Origin: an uncultured Fibrobacter sp.
GTDB lineage: Bacteria; Fibrobacterota; Fibrobacteria; Fibrobacterales; Fibrobacteraceae
Direction: 5' to 3'
Length of the DNA stretch: 64,000 bases
Assembly: GCA_900313675.1 (NCBI GenBank)
Contig: OMSO01000001.1
Coordinates: 62,001 to 126,000, forward strand
In this document: piece after piece, positions 24,962 to 32,636 of the stretch
How the letters are laid out: each line of letters opens with the position of its first letter
Numbering within the stretch: the stretch's first letter is position 1
Translations under genes and position numbers: made by a program
The notes under the pieces: model-generated
The model's input: only the letters and a program-made list of their open reading frames with translations
Told to the model about the DNA's origin: nothing
The model's database searches: none

Positions 24962-26107
24962 ATGCTCTGCCATTGGCTCTATCACATTACCAGTATTGAC
25001 CTTTTCGACGGCCGTCTGTTCCGCGCAGGTGTCGCCGCCATGCTCTCCATCGTCTTAGTCATGTGCCTCATGCCGGTCTATATCCGCAAGCTCCAGCGCC
25101 TTGACGCCACCTCCGATTTTGACAAGGACGGAGCCAAGAGCCCTCCCATCATGGGCGGTCTCCTTCTGGTAATCGTCGTCGAGATCGTCTCGCTCCTGGT
25201 CTGCAAGATGAACGGCTACAGCATTTCCACCCTGGTCATCCTGGCGGCATTCTCTGCCGTGGGCGCCATCGACGACATCGCGAAAGTCAAGGCCAAGCGC
25301 CTCATCAAGCTGGGCAAGCTCAAGGCCGCCGACTACATGGACAAGGCCGACGGCATCTCCAGCAGCCTCCGCCTGTTCCTCTATTTCCTGTTCAGCCTAG
25401 TGGTGGCCATCTTCTGCTACAAGTTCATTCCCGAACTCAAGGGCGACCTGACCATTCCCTTCCTCCCCATCGACGTGTTCCAACTGCACCTGCCCAACTG
25501 GATTTTTGTCGCCTTCATGACATTTGTCATCGCGGCCAGCGCCAACGGCACCAACTTCACCGACGGCCTGGACAGCCTCGTTTCGGTGCCGATCCTCACC
25601 AGCATGGTGTTCGTGGGTCTCGTGGCCTACGTCAGCGGAAACTTCATCTTCAGCCAGTACCTGAGCGTGCCCTACCTGCCGGGCTGCGACGAACTGTTCC
25701 CCATCGCCACGGCCATTGCAGGCGCACTGCTTGCCTACCTGTGGTTCAACAGTCCTCCCGCCGAAATCTACATGGGCGACGCGGGCTCCGTAGGCTTTGG
25801 CGCCGCCATCGGCATCATGTTCATCCTGGTGCAGGCGGGACTGTTCCTGCCCATCGTGTGCATCATCATCATCGCCGAAGCCTGCTCCGTGCTGCTCCAA
25901 ATTCTCTGGTTCAAGTTCACCCGCAAGACCACCGGCACCGGCAAGCGCCTGTTCCTCTGTGCGCCGCTGCACCACCACTACCAAAAGAAATGGGACGGCA
26001 AGTTCCCGAGCAAGCCCCTGATGAACTCCAAGATCGTGTGGCGCATGCACCTGGTGAGCATCTTCGCCCTCATCTTCAGCATGGTAGTGTTTTTTGGAAT
26101 TAGGTAG
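24962..26107 (+). CDS. mraY: Phospho-N-acetylmuramoyl-pentapeptide transferase
   Basis: Inner-membrane enzyme that transfers phospho-MurNAc-pentapeptide to undecaprenyl phosphate to form lipid I. The 381-residue, about ten-helix protein has the family signatures: KSPPIMGG near 60, ANGTNFTDGLDGL-like NGTNFTDGLDSL, the acidic MGDAGS motif and PLHHHYQKKW. Unusually, it is not in a dcw (mur/fts) cluster; its neighbours are a zinc-ribbon orphan and a UDP-sugar pyrophosphorylase. A heptamer repeat directly precedes the ATG with no clear ribosome-binding site, so the start could be a later in-frame codon. Confidence 0.93.
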   Translation: MLCHWLYHITSIDLFDGRLFRAGVAAMLSIVLVMCLMPVYIRKLQRLDATSDFDKDGAKSPPIMGGLLLVIVVEIVSLLVCKMNGYSISTLVILAAFSAVGAIDDIAKVKAKRLIKLGKLKAADYMDKADGISSSLRLFLYFLFSLVVAIFCYKFIPELKGDLTIPFLPIDVFQLHLPNWIFVAFMTFVIAASANGTNFTDGLDSLVSVPILTSMVFVGLVAYVSGNFIFSQYLSVPYLPGCDELFPIATAIAGALLAYLWFNSPPAEIYMGDAGSVGFGAAIGIMFILVQAGLFLPIVCIIIIAEACSVLLQILWFKFTRKTTGTGKRLFLCAPLHHHYQKKWDGKFPSKPLMNSKIVWRMHLVSIFALIFSMVVFFGIR

Positions 26108-26253
26108 GGGGAAGCCTCCCCCTCGTCAAAGCCTTGCCCCTTCTGTCACTCTGAAACAAACAATGTGTCATTCTGAGCGAAACGAAGTGGAGTCGAAAAA
26201 TCCAGGGCAAGTCTTTGCCTACCCCCTCTCCTAGGGGACACCCCTAAAACCCC
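26104..26253. repeat. Post-gene GC-rich repeat block, copy 2, split by a second repeat
   Basis: Begins within the mraY stop codon with the same GGGGGAAGCCTCCCCCTCGT as the block after lgt, and ends with the same CCCCTCTCCTAGGGG and CCCCTAAAACCCC. About 80 bp in the middle (26141-26218) is foreign to copy 1 and contains a GTCATTCTGAGCG element, a repeat style common in many genomes. From 26254 to 26293 the gap is A/T-rich with heptamer-like steps. Confidence 0.6.
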
Positions 26254-26293
26254 GGAACCAGAATTTAAAATTCAAAAATTTCAAGAGTCTCAA

Positions 26294-27634
26294 ATGAACG
26301 ACATAGTCAGCAAGTTGAACGCAGCGGGGCAGCAAGAGTTGGCCGCCCGCCTTGAATCGTTGAGCGGCGAGGCCCGCGAACTTCTGGAGCGAGATGTTTT
26401 ATCCCAGGACTGGGAAGAACTGAAAGCCCTCTACGCCGAAAAGTCCGCCGCCACCCTGGCAGACAACGTTTCCGCCGACCTCAAGCCCATGCCCTTCAAG
26501 ATTGCCGCCGACGACCTGCGCTACGACTTCTGGAAAGAAACCGGAGAAATCCTGCTCCAGAAAGGACAGGTGGCCGCCTTCCTGGTGGCGGGCGGACAGG
26601 GTTCCCGCCTGGGGTTCGATGGACCCAAGGGCATGTTCGACATCGGGCTCCCCAGCCACAAGAGTTTATTCCAGCTGCAAGCGGAACGACTTCAAAATTT
26701 GGCCGCACAGGTGGGCCACCCCATTCCCTGGTGCATCATGACCAGCCCCCTGAACCACGAGGCCACCGTCAACTTCTTTACCGAACACAAGTTTTTTGGC
26801 ATGGACCGGGACAACATCCGTTTCTTTGAACAGGGCACCATCTGCGCCCTCACTCCCGAAGGCAAGGCCGTGGTGGACGAGAACAACCGCCTGGCCCTTG
26901 TGCCCGACGGAAACGGCGGCTGCTTCCGCGCCCTGGCACAGAGCGGAACTCTGGCCTGGCTTGTAGAAAAGGGCGTGCAGTACGTGTTCCTCTACAGCGT
27001 AGATAACGCGCTGTGCCGCATTTGCGACCCGGCGTTCATCGGGGCTCTCGCCAGCGAAGGCCGTAGCATGTCGGCCTCCAAGGTGGTGCCCAAGGCGGGT
27101 CCAAACGAGAAGGTGGGCATATTCGCTCTGCAGAACGGCAAGCCCGGCGTGGTGGAATACAGCGACCTTCCCGAAAACTACCGCGACATGACCAACGCCG
27201 ACGGCAGCCTCACCTTCGACGGCGGGAACATCGCCATACACCTGTTCAAGCTGGCAGGGCTCCGCAAGCTGCAGACCAGCAGACTTCCGTGGCACACCGC
27301 CCGAAAGACCGTCTGCGGCATCGAGAAATGCTTCAAGTTCGAGCAGTTCCTCTTTGACGCCTTCCCGCTGCTGGGTTCCATGCTTCCCTTCGGAGTGGTC
27401 CGCGAAGAAGAGTTCAGCCCCGTCAAGAACGCCGACGGAAACGATTCTCCCAAGACCGCCCGCAACATGATCGGACGTCTCCACCGCGAGTGGCTCCGCA
27501 AGGCCCACGTGGAGGTAAACCCGAATAAGCTCTACGAAATCTCGCCTACCATCAGCTACGCCGGCGAAGGACTTTCCCGCAGGCTGTTCGTGCGGGAGTT
27601 CGGACGCGGCATCTTGGAGTTTGACGAAGAATAA
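26294..27634 (+). CDS. UDPGP-family UTP--sugar-1-phosphate uridylyltransferase
   Basis: A eukaryote-like UDP-sugar pyrophosphorylase of 446 residues. The nucleotide-binding motif LVAGGQGSRLGFDGPKGMFDIG (about 97-118, in two parts) is typical. Later motifs such as GNGGCFRAL, VDNALCRICDP, VEYSDLP and FDGGNIAIHLF fit the AGX1-like UDP-GlcNAc pyrophosphorylase branch better than the UDP-glucose branch. It would supply UDP-GlcNAc for peptidoglycan and LPS, which fits mraY upstream and the acyltransferase downstream. Substrate specificity remains open between GlcNAc-1-P and glucose-1-P. Confidence 0.85.
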   Translation: MNDIVSKLNAAGQQELAARLESLSGEARELLERDVLSQDWEELKALYAEKSAATLADNVSADLKPMPFKIAADDLRYDFWKETGEILLQKGQVAAFLVAGGQGSRLGFDGPKGMFDIGLPSHKSLFQLQAERLQNLAAQVGHPIPWCIMTSPLNHEATVNFFTEHKFFGMDRDNIRFFEQGTICALTPEGKAVVDENNRLALVPDGNGGCFRALAQSGTLAWLVEKGVQYVFLYSVDNALCRICDPAFIGALASEGRSMSASKVVPKAGPNEKVGIFALQNGKPGVVEYSDLPENYRDMTNADGSLTFDGGNIAIHLFKLAGLRKLQTSRLPWHTARKTVCGIEKCFKFEQFLFDAFPLLGSMLPFGVVREEEFSPVKNADGNDSPKTARNMIGRLHREWLRKAHVEVNPNKLYEISPTISYAGEGLSRRLFVREFGRGILEFDEE

Positions 27635-27640
27635 AAAACT

Positions 27641-27674
27641 AATGTGAAATGTGAAGTGTGTGATGTGGAATTAA
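27641..27674. repeat. Degenerate 7-bp tandem repeat
   Basis: AATGTGA AATGTGA AGTGTGT GATGTGG fills the short gap between the pyrophosphorylase and acyltransferase genes. Confidence 0.55.
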
Positions 27675-27698
27675 ACATTCTATGTGCTAAGCTCTAAA

Positions 27699-28586
27699 AT
27701 GCTCAAGGCAAAATTCGTCATATACAAAGCTACACTTCACGCGTTGCTGCGGTTGCCGGACGCCTTCTTTGCGCTGCTGTTCAAGATTGCGTACCCTATC
27801 TACAAGGCGCTCCATACCAAGCGGGCCTACGGCCGCGTTGAACGGCTCCTGCAAGAAACGGGTTTCTACGGAAAGAACGCCACACGCAAGCACAAGATTA
27901 CACCGAAAGACGTATTCGAAAGCATCTACTGGAACGGCATCGACAGCTACCGCCTGCTGGCCCGGATTCCCTCTGCCACGGCACGGGTCCGGTTCGAGAA
28001 CGAATTTATTATGCAAGATGCCGCCAAGGCCGAAACCGTGGTGGGCATGAGCATCCACCAGGGCGCCTTCGAGAACATGCACCGAATTCTCTGCCGCTAC
28101 GGCAAGCCGGTACACCTCATTACCGATTCTGCAGGGGATGCCGCCATGCGCAAGTGCCTAGAAGACCTGCGTAGCGACCCGAACCTTACCGAATACCACC
28201 CCGACAAGCTCCAGAGCCTTATCCGTAACCTGTTCAAGACCCAGGGAATCCTTGCCATGGTGGTGGACCAGGGCCGTAACACCAAGGGCAACACCGTCTC
28301 CCTTTTCGGGAAAAAGAACACCCTTTATTTGCGGCTTCCTGTCAAGGTAAACCAGATGGGGGCAAGCATCGTCACCTTCCGCACCTACAGCGAAACAGTT
28401 GTCAAGCAGGGCAAAAAAATCCGGGAGCACGTCATCCGGTTCGAGCACTACTACCCACCCAAGATGGCCGCCACTCCCGAAGGCGAGGCGGAGTTGGTCA
28501 ACTCCATAGCCGCCGACGTGGAACGCTGGATCGAGGACCACCCCGAGCAGTGGACCTGGAACTACCACAAGAACTTCAAGGTATAA
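27699..28586 (+). CDS. LpxL/HtrB-like lipid A acyltransferase
   Basis: A membrane-associated acyltransferase of the LPLAT superfamily, predicted to add a secondary acyl chain to lipid A precursor. The catalytic H-x4-E is present as HQGAFE (His120, Glu125). VDQGRNTKGN and the C-terminal HPEQWTWNYHKNF are characteristic of LpxL/LpxM proteins. The ATG at 27699 is preferred to a GTG at 27684, giving 295 residues, the usual size. It ends 1 bp before the Smr-domain gene, so the two are probably co-transcribed. Confidence 0.87.
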   Translation: MLKAKFVIYKATLHALLRLPDAFFALLFKIAYPIYKALHTKRAYGRVERLLQETGFYGKNATRKHKITPKDVFESIYWNGIDSYRLLARIPSATARVRFENEFIMQDAAKAETVVGMSIHQGAFENMHRILCRYGKPVHLITDSAGDAAMRKCLEDLRSDPNLTEYHPDKLQSLIRNLFKTQGILAMVVDQGRNTKGNTVSLFGKKNTLYLRLPVKVNQMGASIVTFRTYSETVVKQGKKIREHVIRFEHYYPPKMAATPEGEAELVNSIAADVERWIEDHPEQWTWNYHKNFKV

Positions 28587-28587
28587 A

Positions 28588-29025
28588 ATGGCTTTCAACG
28601 AAGAAGAACTTTTCCAGCTGGAGTGGATCAAGAACCACCACATGGAAGACAAGGACAAGGCCCTGGATGCAGAGAAGGCCGACGTCCCGACCGAGAAAAA
28701 AGTTTTCAAGGGGAAAAAAGTCCGGAATCCTGCCTCCTGGGGCACACCGCTACCCGAAGACGAGATCGACCTCCACGGTATGACCGCCGACGAGGCGGCG
28801 GAGGCGGTGGAACGCCGCATGTCCCAAATGTCCATCGCTGGACTCAGCGTGCTCCGGGTCATCCACGGGGGCGGGAACCCCGCCTACGGCAACGTCAAGA
28901 AGATTATCGACCGCAAGGTCCGCTCCGAATGGCGAAACCGGGTGGTTTTCTACCGCACCGAAATCGAAAACGCCGGTTCCAGCATCCTCAAAATCGGAAA
29001 ACCCGCCCCAAAAGCGAAAAAATAA
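28588..29025 (+). CDS. Smr-domain protein
   Basis: A 145-residue protein with a C-terminal Smr (small MutS-related) domain. The DLHGMTADEA motif is near residue 57 and IHGGGNP near 89, the two loops that form the nuclease or nucleic-acid-binding site. The N-terminal 50 residues are charged and probably disordered. Stand-alone Smr proteins can nick DNA or cleave RNA, including stalled-ribosome mRNA. A translation-quality role is only suggested by the nearby tRNA gene. The start directly follows the acyltransferase stop. Confidence 0.87.
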   Translation: MAFNEEELFQLEWIKNHHMEDKDKALDAEKADVPTEKKVFKGKKVRNPASWGTPLPEDEIDLHGMTADEAAEAVERRMSQMSIAGLSVLRVIHGGGNPAYGNVKKIIDRKVRSEWRNRVVFYRTEIENAGSSILKIGKPAPKAKK

Positions 29026-29044
29026 CCGCATTGAGCCACAAAAC

Positions 29045-29103
29045 CGGAATATAGCTCAGCCTGATAGAGCGCTTGCTTCGGGAGCAAGAGGTCGTGAGTT
29101 CGA
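29045..29103 (+). pseudogene. tRNA-Pro(CGG) copy disrupted in the T loop
   Basis: Bases 29045-29103 match the intact downstream tRNA-Pro from the acceptor 5' strand through GTGAGTTCGA of the T arm, with one change in the D loop (GATA for GGTA). There the copy is interrupted by a 100-bp insert (29104-29203). It resumes as ATCTCGCTA (29204-29212), and the acceptor 3' strand is lost to A residues. A functional tRNA cannot form. Confidence 0.85.
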
Positions 29104-29203
29104 CTGAAACGGCGATGAACGAAGTGAATACAGCCGATTCAGAGATTAAGCCAAAGGCTTAACCCGTAGGGCAAAAACCGTAACAAAGTTAGGTTTTTGT
29201 CTC
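29104..29203. repeat. 100-bp hairpin module, copy 1 (inside disrupted tRNA)
   Basis: Carries hairpins centred on GCCGATTCAG, TTAAGCC/GGCTTAA and AAAAACC/GGTTTTT. It is diverged from copies 2 and 3 but has the same length of 100 bp and the same flanks, TTCGA on the left and ATCTCGC on the right. Confidence 0.8.
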
Positions 29204-29253
29204 ATCTCGCTAAAAAATTTGCATTTGACCTTTAATTTTTCGTCTTTTTTAAC

Positions 29254-29261
29254 TATCTTTG
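29254..29261 (+). promoter_or_regulatory. tRNA-Pro promoter element
   Basis: TATCTTTG, identical to the Bacteroidota -7 consensus TAnnTTTG, ends 11 bp before the intact tRNA. A TTTGACC lies at 29225-29231 at about the -33 region. Confidence 0.6.
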
Positions 29262-29272
29262 AGCCACCAAAC

Positions 29273-29346
29273 CGGAATATAGCTCAGCCTGGTAGAGCGC
29301 TTGCTTCGGGAGCAAGAGGTCGTGAGTTCGAATCTCGCTATTCCGA
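29273..29346 (+). tRNA. tRNA-Pro (anticodon CGG)
   Basis: A full cloverleaf can be drawn. The acceptor is CGGAATA with TATTCCG and discriminator A, the D stem is GCTC/GAGC, the anticodon stem is CTTGC/GCAAG around loop TTCGGGA, the variable loop has five bases, and the T arm is GTGAG-TTCGAAT-CTCGC. The anticodon CGG reads CCG proline codons. The 3' CCA is not encoded. A terminator follows at 29351. Confidence 0.96.
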
Positions 29347-29350
29347 TAAA

Positions 29351-29390
29351 AACGAAAAAAGGACCCCTCAAGGGGCCCTTTTCGTTTTTT
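29351..29390 (+). terminator. tRNA-Pro terminator
   Basis: AACGAAAA with GGACCCC pairs with GGGGCCC and TTTTCGTT around TCAA, followed by T residues. It is nested in a larger inverted repeat of the tRNA T arm (29322-29340 with 29403-29422). Confidence 0.85.
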
Positions 29391-29434
29391 ATTCGGGATA
29401 ACAAGCGAGATGAGAACTCACGAAGTGAGTTCAA

Positions 29435-29534
29435 CTGAATCGGCGATGAACAAAGTGAATACAGCCGATTCAGGGATTAAGCCGCAGGCTTAACCCGTAG
29501 GGCAAGAACTGAAGCATAGCGAAGTTCTTGTCCA
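29435..29534. repeat. 100-bp hairpin module, copy 2
   Basis: Flanked by GTGAGTTCAA and ATCTCGCTATTCCG, that is, by T-arm and acceptor sequence of the tRNA. It contains CTGAATCGGC/GCCGATTCAG, TTAAGCC-gca-GGCTTAA and CAAGAACT/AGTTCTTG hairpins. It differs from copy 3 at two of 100 bases. Confidence 0.88.
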
Positions 29535-29553
29535 ATCTCGCTATTCCGATAAA

Positions 29554-29592
29554 AACGAGAAAGACCCCATATAGGGGTCTTTTCGTTTTTTT
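29554..29592 (+). terminator. Second copy of the tRNA-type terminator
   Basis: AACGAGAAAGACCCC pairs with GGGGTCTTTTCGTT around ATATA and ends in seven T residues. It follows the tRNA 3' tail of copy 2, and its arms differ from the first terminator by changes that keep the pairing. Confidence 0.8.
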
Positions 29593-29636
29593 ATTCGGGA
29601 TAACAAGCGAGATGAGAACTCACGAAGTGAGTTCGA

Positions 29637-29840
29637 CTACCGCGGAGCGGAACGAAGTGAAACGCGACGCGGGAGGCCTTGACCGTGCAAAGCACGGCAA
29701 GCCCGAAGGGCAAAAGTTGAACAAAGTGAAACTTTTGGCACTGAATCGGCGATGAACGAAGTGAATATAGCCGATTCAGGGATTAAGCCGCAGGCTTAAC
29801 CCGTAGGGCAAGAACTGAAGCATAGCGAAGTTCTTGTCCA
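29637..29840. repeat. Hairpin array copy 3, with a 104-bp extra block
   Basis: After GTGAGTTCGA there is an extra 104 bp with its own hairpins (ACCGTGC-aaa-GCACGG, GCCC-gaa-GGGC, AAAAGTT/AACTTTT). The standard 100-bp module follows at 29741-29840 and then ATCTCGCTATTCC. The remaining gap to the next gene (29855-29892) holds a CCCCGC palindrome. Confidence 0.85.
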
Positions 29841-29892
29841 ATCTCGCTATTCCAACCAGCAAGCAGATCCCCGCCTGCGCGGGGATGACATC

Positions 29893-30711
29893 CTACCCCC
29901 ACCTTCGTTCCGGTTCGGGGCAATGGTCCTCGTGACCGTCGGGCCAGACCCATACCTCGTCGGCAAAAGGGCACTCCGGCGATTTTCCGTTGCAATCCTT
30001 ACCAGACACAGCACAAGAACCGCCTCGGACTTCGAAATACAGACTTCCTTCGCAACGAACCCTGTCGGAGTGCAGATCTTTCCGTAGCCGTTCCACGGCA
30101 CCTTCGGGCAAGGCAAACCGTTCCCGCAATTCTCGTGACGCACAGCCCAAAAACACCACCGGATTCCACTTGATCCGACTAATGCCGACTCGTTCCGCCC
30201 ATCGCAAAAGTTCCGACGCAGAATCCGCGTTTTCGCGGTGAAGCGTCACCTGCAGTGAAACAGCGGCCACAGCCTGCGAACTATCGCCCTCCAGCAACAG
30301 CCTACGAACATCCAGCAGTTTTTCCACATTGGCTTTCCACTCGTCTTCGGGCAATCCACCCGTCTCGTAAGAAAGGGTACTCACCTTGATGTCACTGCAG
30401 GCAAGCAGCAGGCTTTTCAGTCCTTCGTCACTTCCCCACTTTTTAGGAAAACTCCCGTTGGTAGTCAAGTTCAAAGGAGTCCCGCGACTCATGCACGATT
30501 CCAGCAGTTCTTCGAAATGGGAATAAAGTAAAGGCTCTCCCATGGTGGAGGGAATCACCTCCCGTACTCCCGCATATTTTTCAATGGAACGCCGAGCCAC
30601 TTCTATGGGCATCTCGCCAAGACCGGTCGGCACTCCCCGCTGGTTCAAAAAGCACAGCGGGCAGCGTAAATTACAAGTGTCCGGATTGGTCAGTAAAGTC
30701 AGACGGCGCAT
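29893..30711 (-). CDS. Radical SAM protein of unknown substrate
   Basis: The Fe4S4 motif C-x3-C-x2-C is present as CNLRCPLC (about residues 14-21), with the GE motif (MGEPLLYSHF) after it, as in radical SAM enzymes. The 272-residue protein has extra cysteines near the C-terminus (CAVSGKDCNGKSPEC ... DHC) that could bind an auxiliary cluster, SPASM-like. The ATG at 30711 is preferred because the in-frame extension to 30765 reads through a heptamer-type repeat. It is the last gene of a minus-strand run after the thioredoxin-reductase-like gene. Substrate and pathway are unknown. Confidence 0.8.
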   Translation of the reverse strand: MRRLTLLTNPDTCNLRCPLCFLNQRGVPTGLGEMPIEVARRSIEKYAGVREVIPSTMGEPLLYSHFEELLESCMSRGTPLNLTTNGSFPKKWGSDEGLKSLLLACSDIKVSTLSYETGGLPEDEWKANVEKLLDVRRLLLEGDSSQAVAAVSLQVTLHRENADSASELLRWAERVGISRIKWNPVVFLGCASRELRERFALPEGAVERLRKDLHSDRVRCEGSLYFEVRGGSCAVSGKDCNGKSPECPFADEVWVWPDGHEDHCPEPERRWG

Positions 30712-30715
30712 GGGA

Positions 30716-30780
30716 TAATTCTGATTTCTGACTCCAGATTTCGGAGTTATAATTCCGAACTCCAAAATCCAAATTCTGAA
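30716..30780. repeat. Degenerate 7-bp tandem repeat
   Basis: AATTCTG ATTTCTG ACTCCAG ATTTCGG and further 7-base steps separate the radical SAM gene from the reductase gene. Confidence 0.6.
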
Positions 30781-31656
30781 TTATTTGTTCTCTCTCAGGT
30801 ACTTAATCGCCGCAAGAGCCGCCTTGGCGCCTTCGCCTACAGCTACAGACACCTGCAAGATACCGCCGGTACAGTCCCCCGCCGCATAGAGGCCCGGAAG
30901 GGTCGTTTGCAAATCACCGTCCAGCACAAGCTTTCCCTGGTCAAAGGCGGCACCCGCCTTCAATGCCAAATCCGTAGCGTTGGCGCTACCTAGGGCCACA
31001 AACAAGCCGTCGAAGTTTTCTTCAGTACCGTCTTCGTAGCGCACGCCCTGAAAAGCACCTTCGCCTACCAGGCCCTGCAAATGCCGCTTTTCGATGCGGA
31101 CCTTGTCTGGGAATTTTGCAGAAACTTCTGCACCGTTGGTCAAAAGCGTTGCGGAACCCACCACCTGCAAAAGCTCTTCGGTTTCATGAAGGGCATATTC
31201 GCCGTTTCCTAGCACGGCCACGTTCTTGCCCTTGTAAAAGAAGGAATCGCAGACAGCGCAATAACTGACCCCGTGGCCTTCCATCTCGGCCATTCCAGGC
31301 AGCGGGTGCTTTTTGCGAGCAGCGCCGGTAGCCATGATGCAAACCTTGCCATGATAAGATGCCGTAAGCCCCTTGGCCACAAACTGCGAACCGTCGAACA
31401 TCAGGTCCATCACTTCGTCATCGACAATCTGTGCGCCAAGATCCAAGGCCTGTTTCTTGCCCACCTGCAAAAGTTCTTCGCCGGTCAGGGGCTTTTCTAG
31501 GCCGTAATAGTTCTGGATAGCATGGGCTTTAGAAAGCGCACCGCCATCCTTGCCCACCAACAGCACATCGAGCCCCGCACGGAGCCCGTACAACGCCGCA
31601 GAAACACCAGCAGGACCATATCCCAGAATCAAGATATCCGCTTCAAAGTTATCCAT
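30781..31656 (-). CDS. Thioredoxin-reductase-like FAD oxidoreductase
   Basis: A 291-residue pyridine-nucleotide disulfide oxidoreductase. The FAD-binding LILGYGPAGVSAALY is near 9, the redox-active CAVC (Cys133, Cys136) sits in the NADPH domain as in TrxB, VAVLGNGEYALHE is the second dinucleotide motif, and LYAAGDCTGG is the final FAD motif. Typical NADPH-specific residues cannot be confirmed by eye. It may reduce thioredoxin or another small redox protein. It lies 17 bp after the PfkB gene in the same direction. Confidence 0.88.
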   Translation of the reverse strand: MDNFEADILILGYGPAGVSAALYGLRAGLDVLLVGKDGGALSKAHAIQNYYGLEKPLTGEELLQVGKKQALDLGAQIVDDEVMDLMFDGSQFVAKGLTASYHGKVCIMATGAARKKHPLPGMAEMEGHGVSYCAVCDSFFYKGKNVAVLGNGEYALHETEELLQVVGSATLLTNGAEVSAKFPDKVRIEKRHLQGLVGEGAFQGVRYEDGTEENFDGLFVALGSANATDLALKAGAAFDQGKLVLDGDLQTTLPGLYAAGDCTGGILQVSVAVGEGAKAALAAIKYLRENK

Positions 31657-31673
31657 CTCAGCCTCCTAAAAGA

Positions 31674-32636
31674 TTACGCCATCGTTTCCTTGATGCGGGC
31701 CCATCCGTCTTCGGGAATCTGGGCGCCCATCACCTGCACTACTTCGTTAGAAACAAGGCTTCCCAGGTTACCGGAGCGTTCCATGTCCCAGCCGTTCATG
31801 TAGCCATACAAGAATCCCGAAGCCCACAGGTCGCCTGCACCGGTGGTATCAATGGCCTTTGCAGAACCAGCCTGCACGCGGGTCGCCACGCCATCTTTGG
31901 CAATCAAAGCGCCACGCTTACCGATTTTTACCACGGCCACCTTCGCCTTCTTGGCAAGCACATCCAGAGCCGCCTCTTCCTTGACGCCGGCATAGGCAAA
32001 GGCTTCGTCTTCGTTGGCGATAATGATGTCAATCATCTTTTCTTCGAAAAGTTCATCGAACAGTTTGCGGCAGGCATCCACCACACCGAAACTGCTAAAG
32101 TCCAGAGCCGTTTCTACGCCCAGACTACGGGCAAGGGTAAAGGCCTTCTTGAAACACTCCCCATTGAAGGCACGGTAACCTTCGGCGTAAAGCAGGCCCA
32201 CGTCGTCATAGAGGGCGGGCACAAAGTCATCACTCCCTAAAAAGTCAGAAGCCCCAAGGTAAGTCCACATGGAACGCTGGGCATCGGGAGTCACCGCCGA
32301 AAACACACAGCCCGTAGCCGCACCGGAAAGTCCCAACTTGGATTCCACGCCGTTTCGTTCCAGGTGTTTCTGGAAAATTTTTCCCAAGTCGTCGTCACCG
32401 ATTTTAGAAATAAAGGCGGCCCTGCCTCCCAGACGCGAAAGTCCCACCATGGTATTGCAGGTAGAGCCACCAGGCACACGCACAGGATTCTTCAGCGACA
32501 GCAGGAACTTTTCCATCTGAGGCCAGTCCACCATGTTCATGCCGCCCTTCTGCACTCCCTGGGATTCAATCCAAGCGTCATCTACGTTGGCCAAAATATC
32601 CACCAGGGCTGCGCCCATTCCCAAAACCTTTTTCAT
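31674..32636 (-). CDS. PfkB-family (adenosine-kinase-like) sugar kinase
   Basis: A 320-residue carbohydrate kinase of the ribokinase fold. Features are the GGSTCNTMVGLSRLGG glycine-rich lid region (about 52-67), the GASDF segment and the C-terminal ATP and catalytic-base motif DTTGAGDLWASGF with the catalytic aspartate. The overall pattern resembles bacterial and eukaryotic adenosine kinases, but ribose, fructose-derived or other substrates cannot be excluded. Its ATG overlaps the rhomboid gene's stop as TGATG. Confidence 0.85.
   Translation of the reverse strand: MKKVLGMGAALVDILANVDDAWIESQGVQKGGMNMVDWPQMEKFLLSLKNPVRVPGGSTCNTMVGLSRLGGRAAFISKIGDDDLGKIFQKHLERNGVESKLGLSGAATGCVFSAVTPDAQRSMWTYLGASDFLGSDDFVPALYDDVGLLYAEGYRAFNGECFKKAFTLARSLGVETALDFSSFGVVDACRKLFDELFEEKMIDIIIANEDEAFAYAGVKEEAALDVLAKKAKVAVVKIGKRGALIAKDGVATRVQAGSAKAIDTTGAGDLWASGFLYGYMNGWDMERSGNLGSLVSNEVVQVMGAQIPEDGWARIKETMA

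Noticed and set aside
29045-29103. Second functional tRNA-Pro
   Set aside because: The T loop is split by 100 bp and the acceptor 3' strand is missing.
29104-29853. CRISPR array
   Set aside because: Repeats are 100 bp, internally palindromic and separated by tRNA-derived and terminator sequence, not 25-40 bp repeats with unique spacers; no cas genes.
30711-30765. N-terminal extension of the radical SAM protein
   Set aside because: The extra 18 codons are read through a 7-bp repeat tract and precede the conserved start MRRLTLLTNP.
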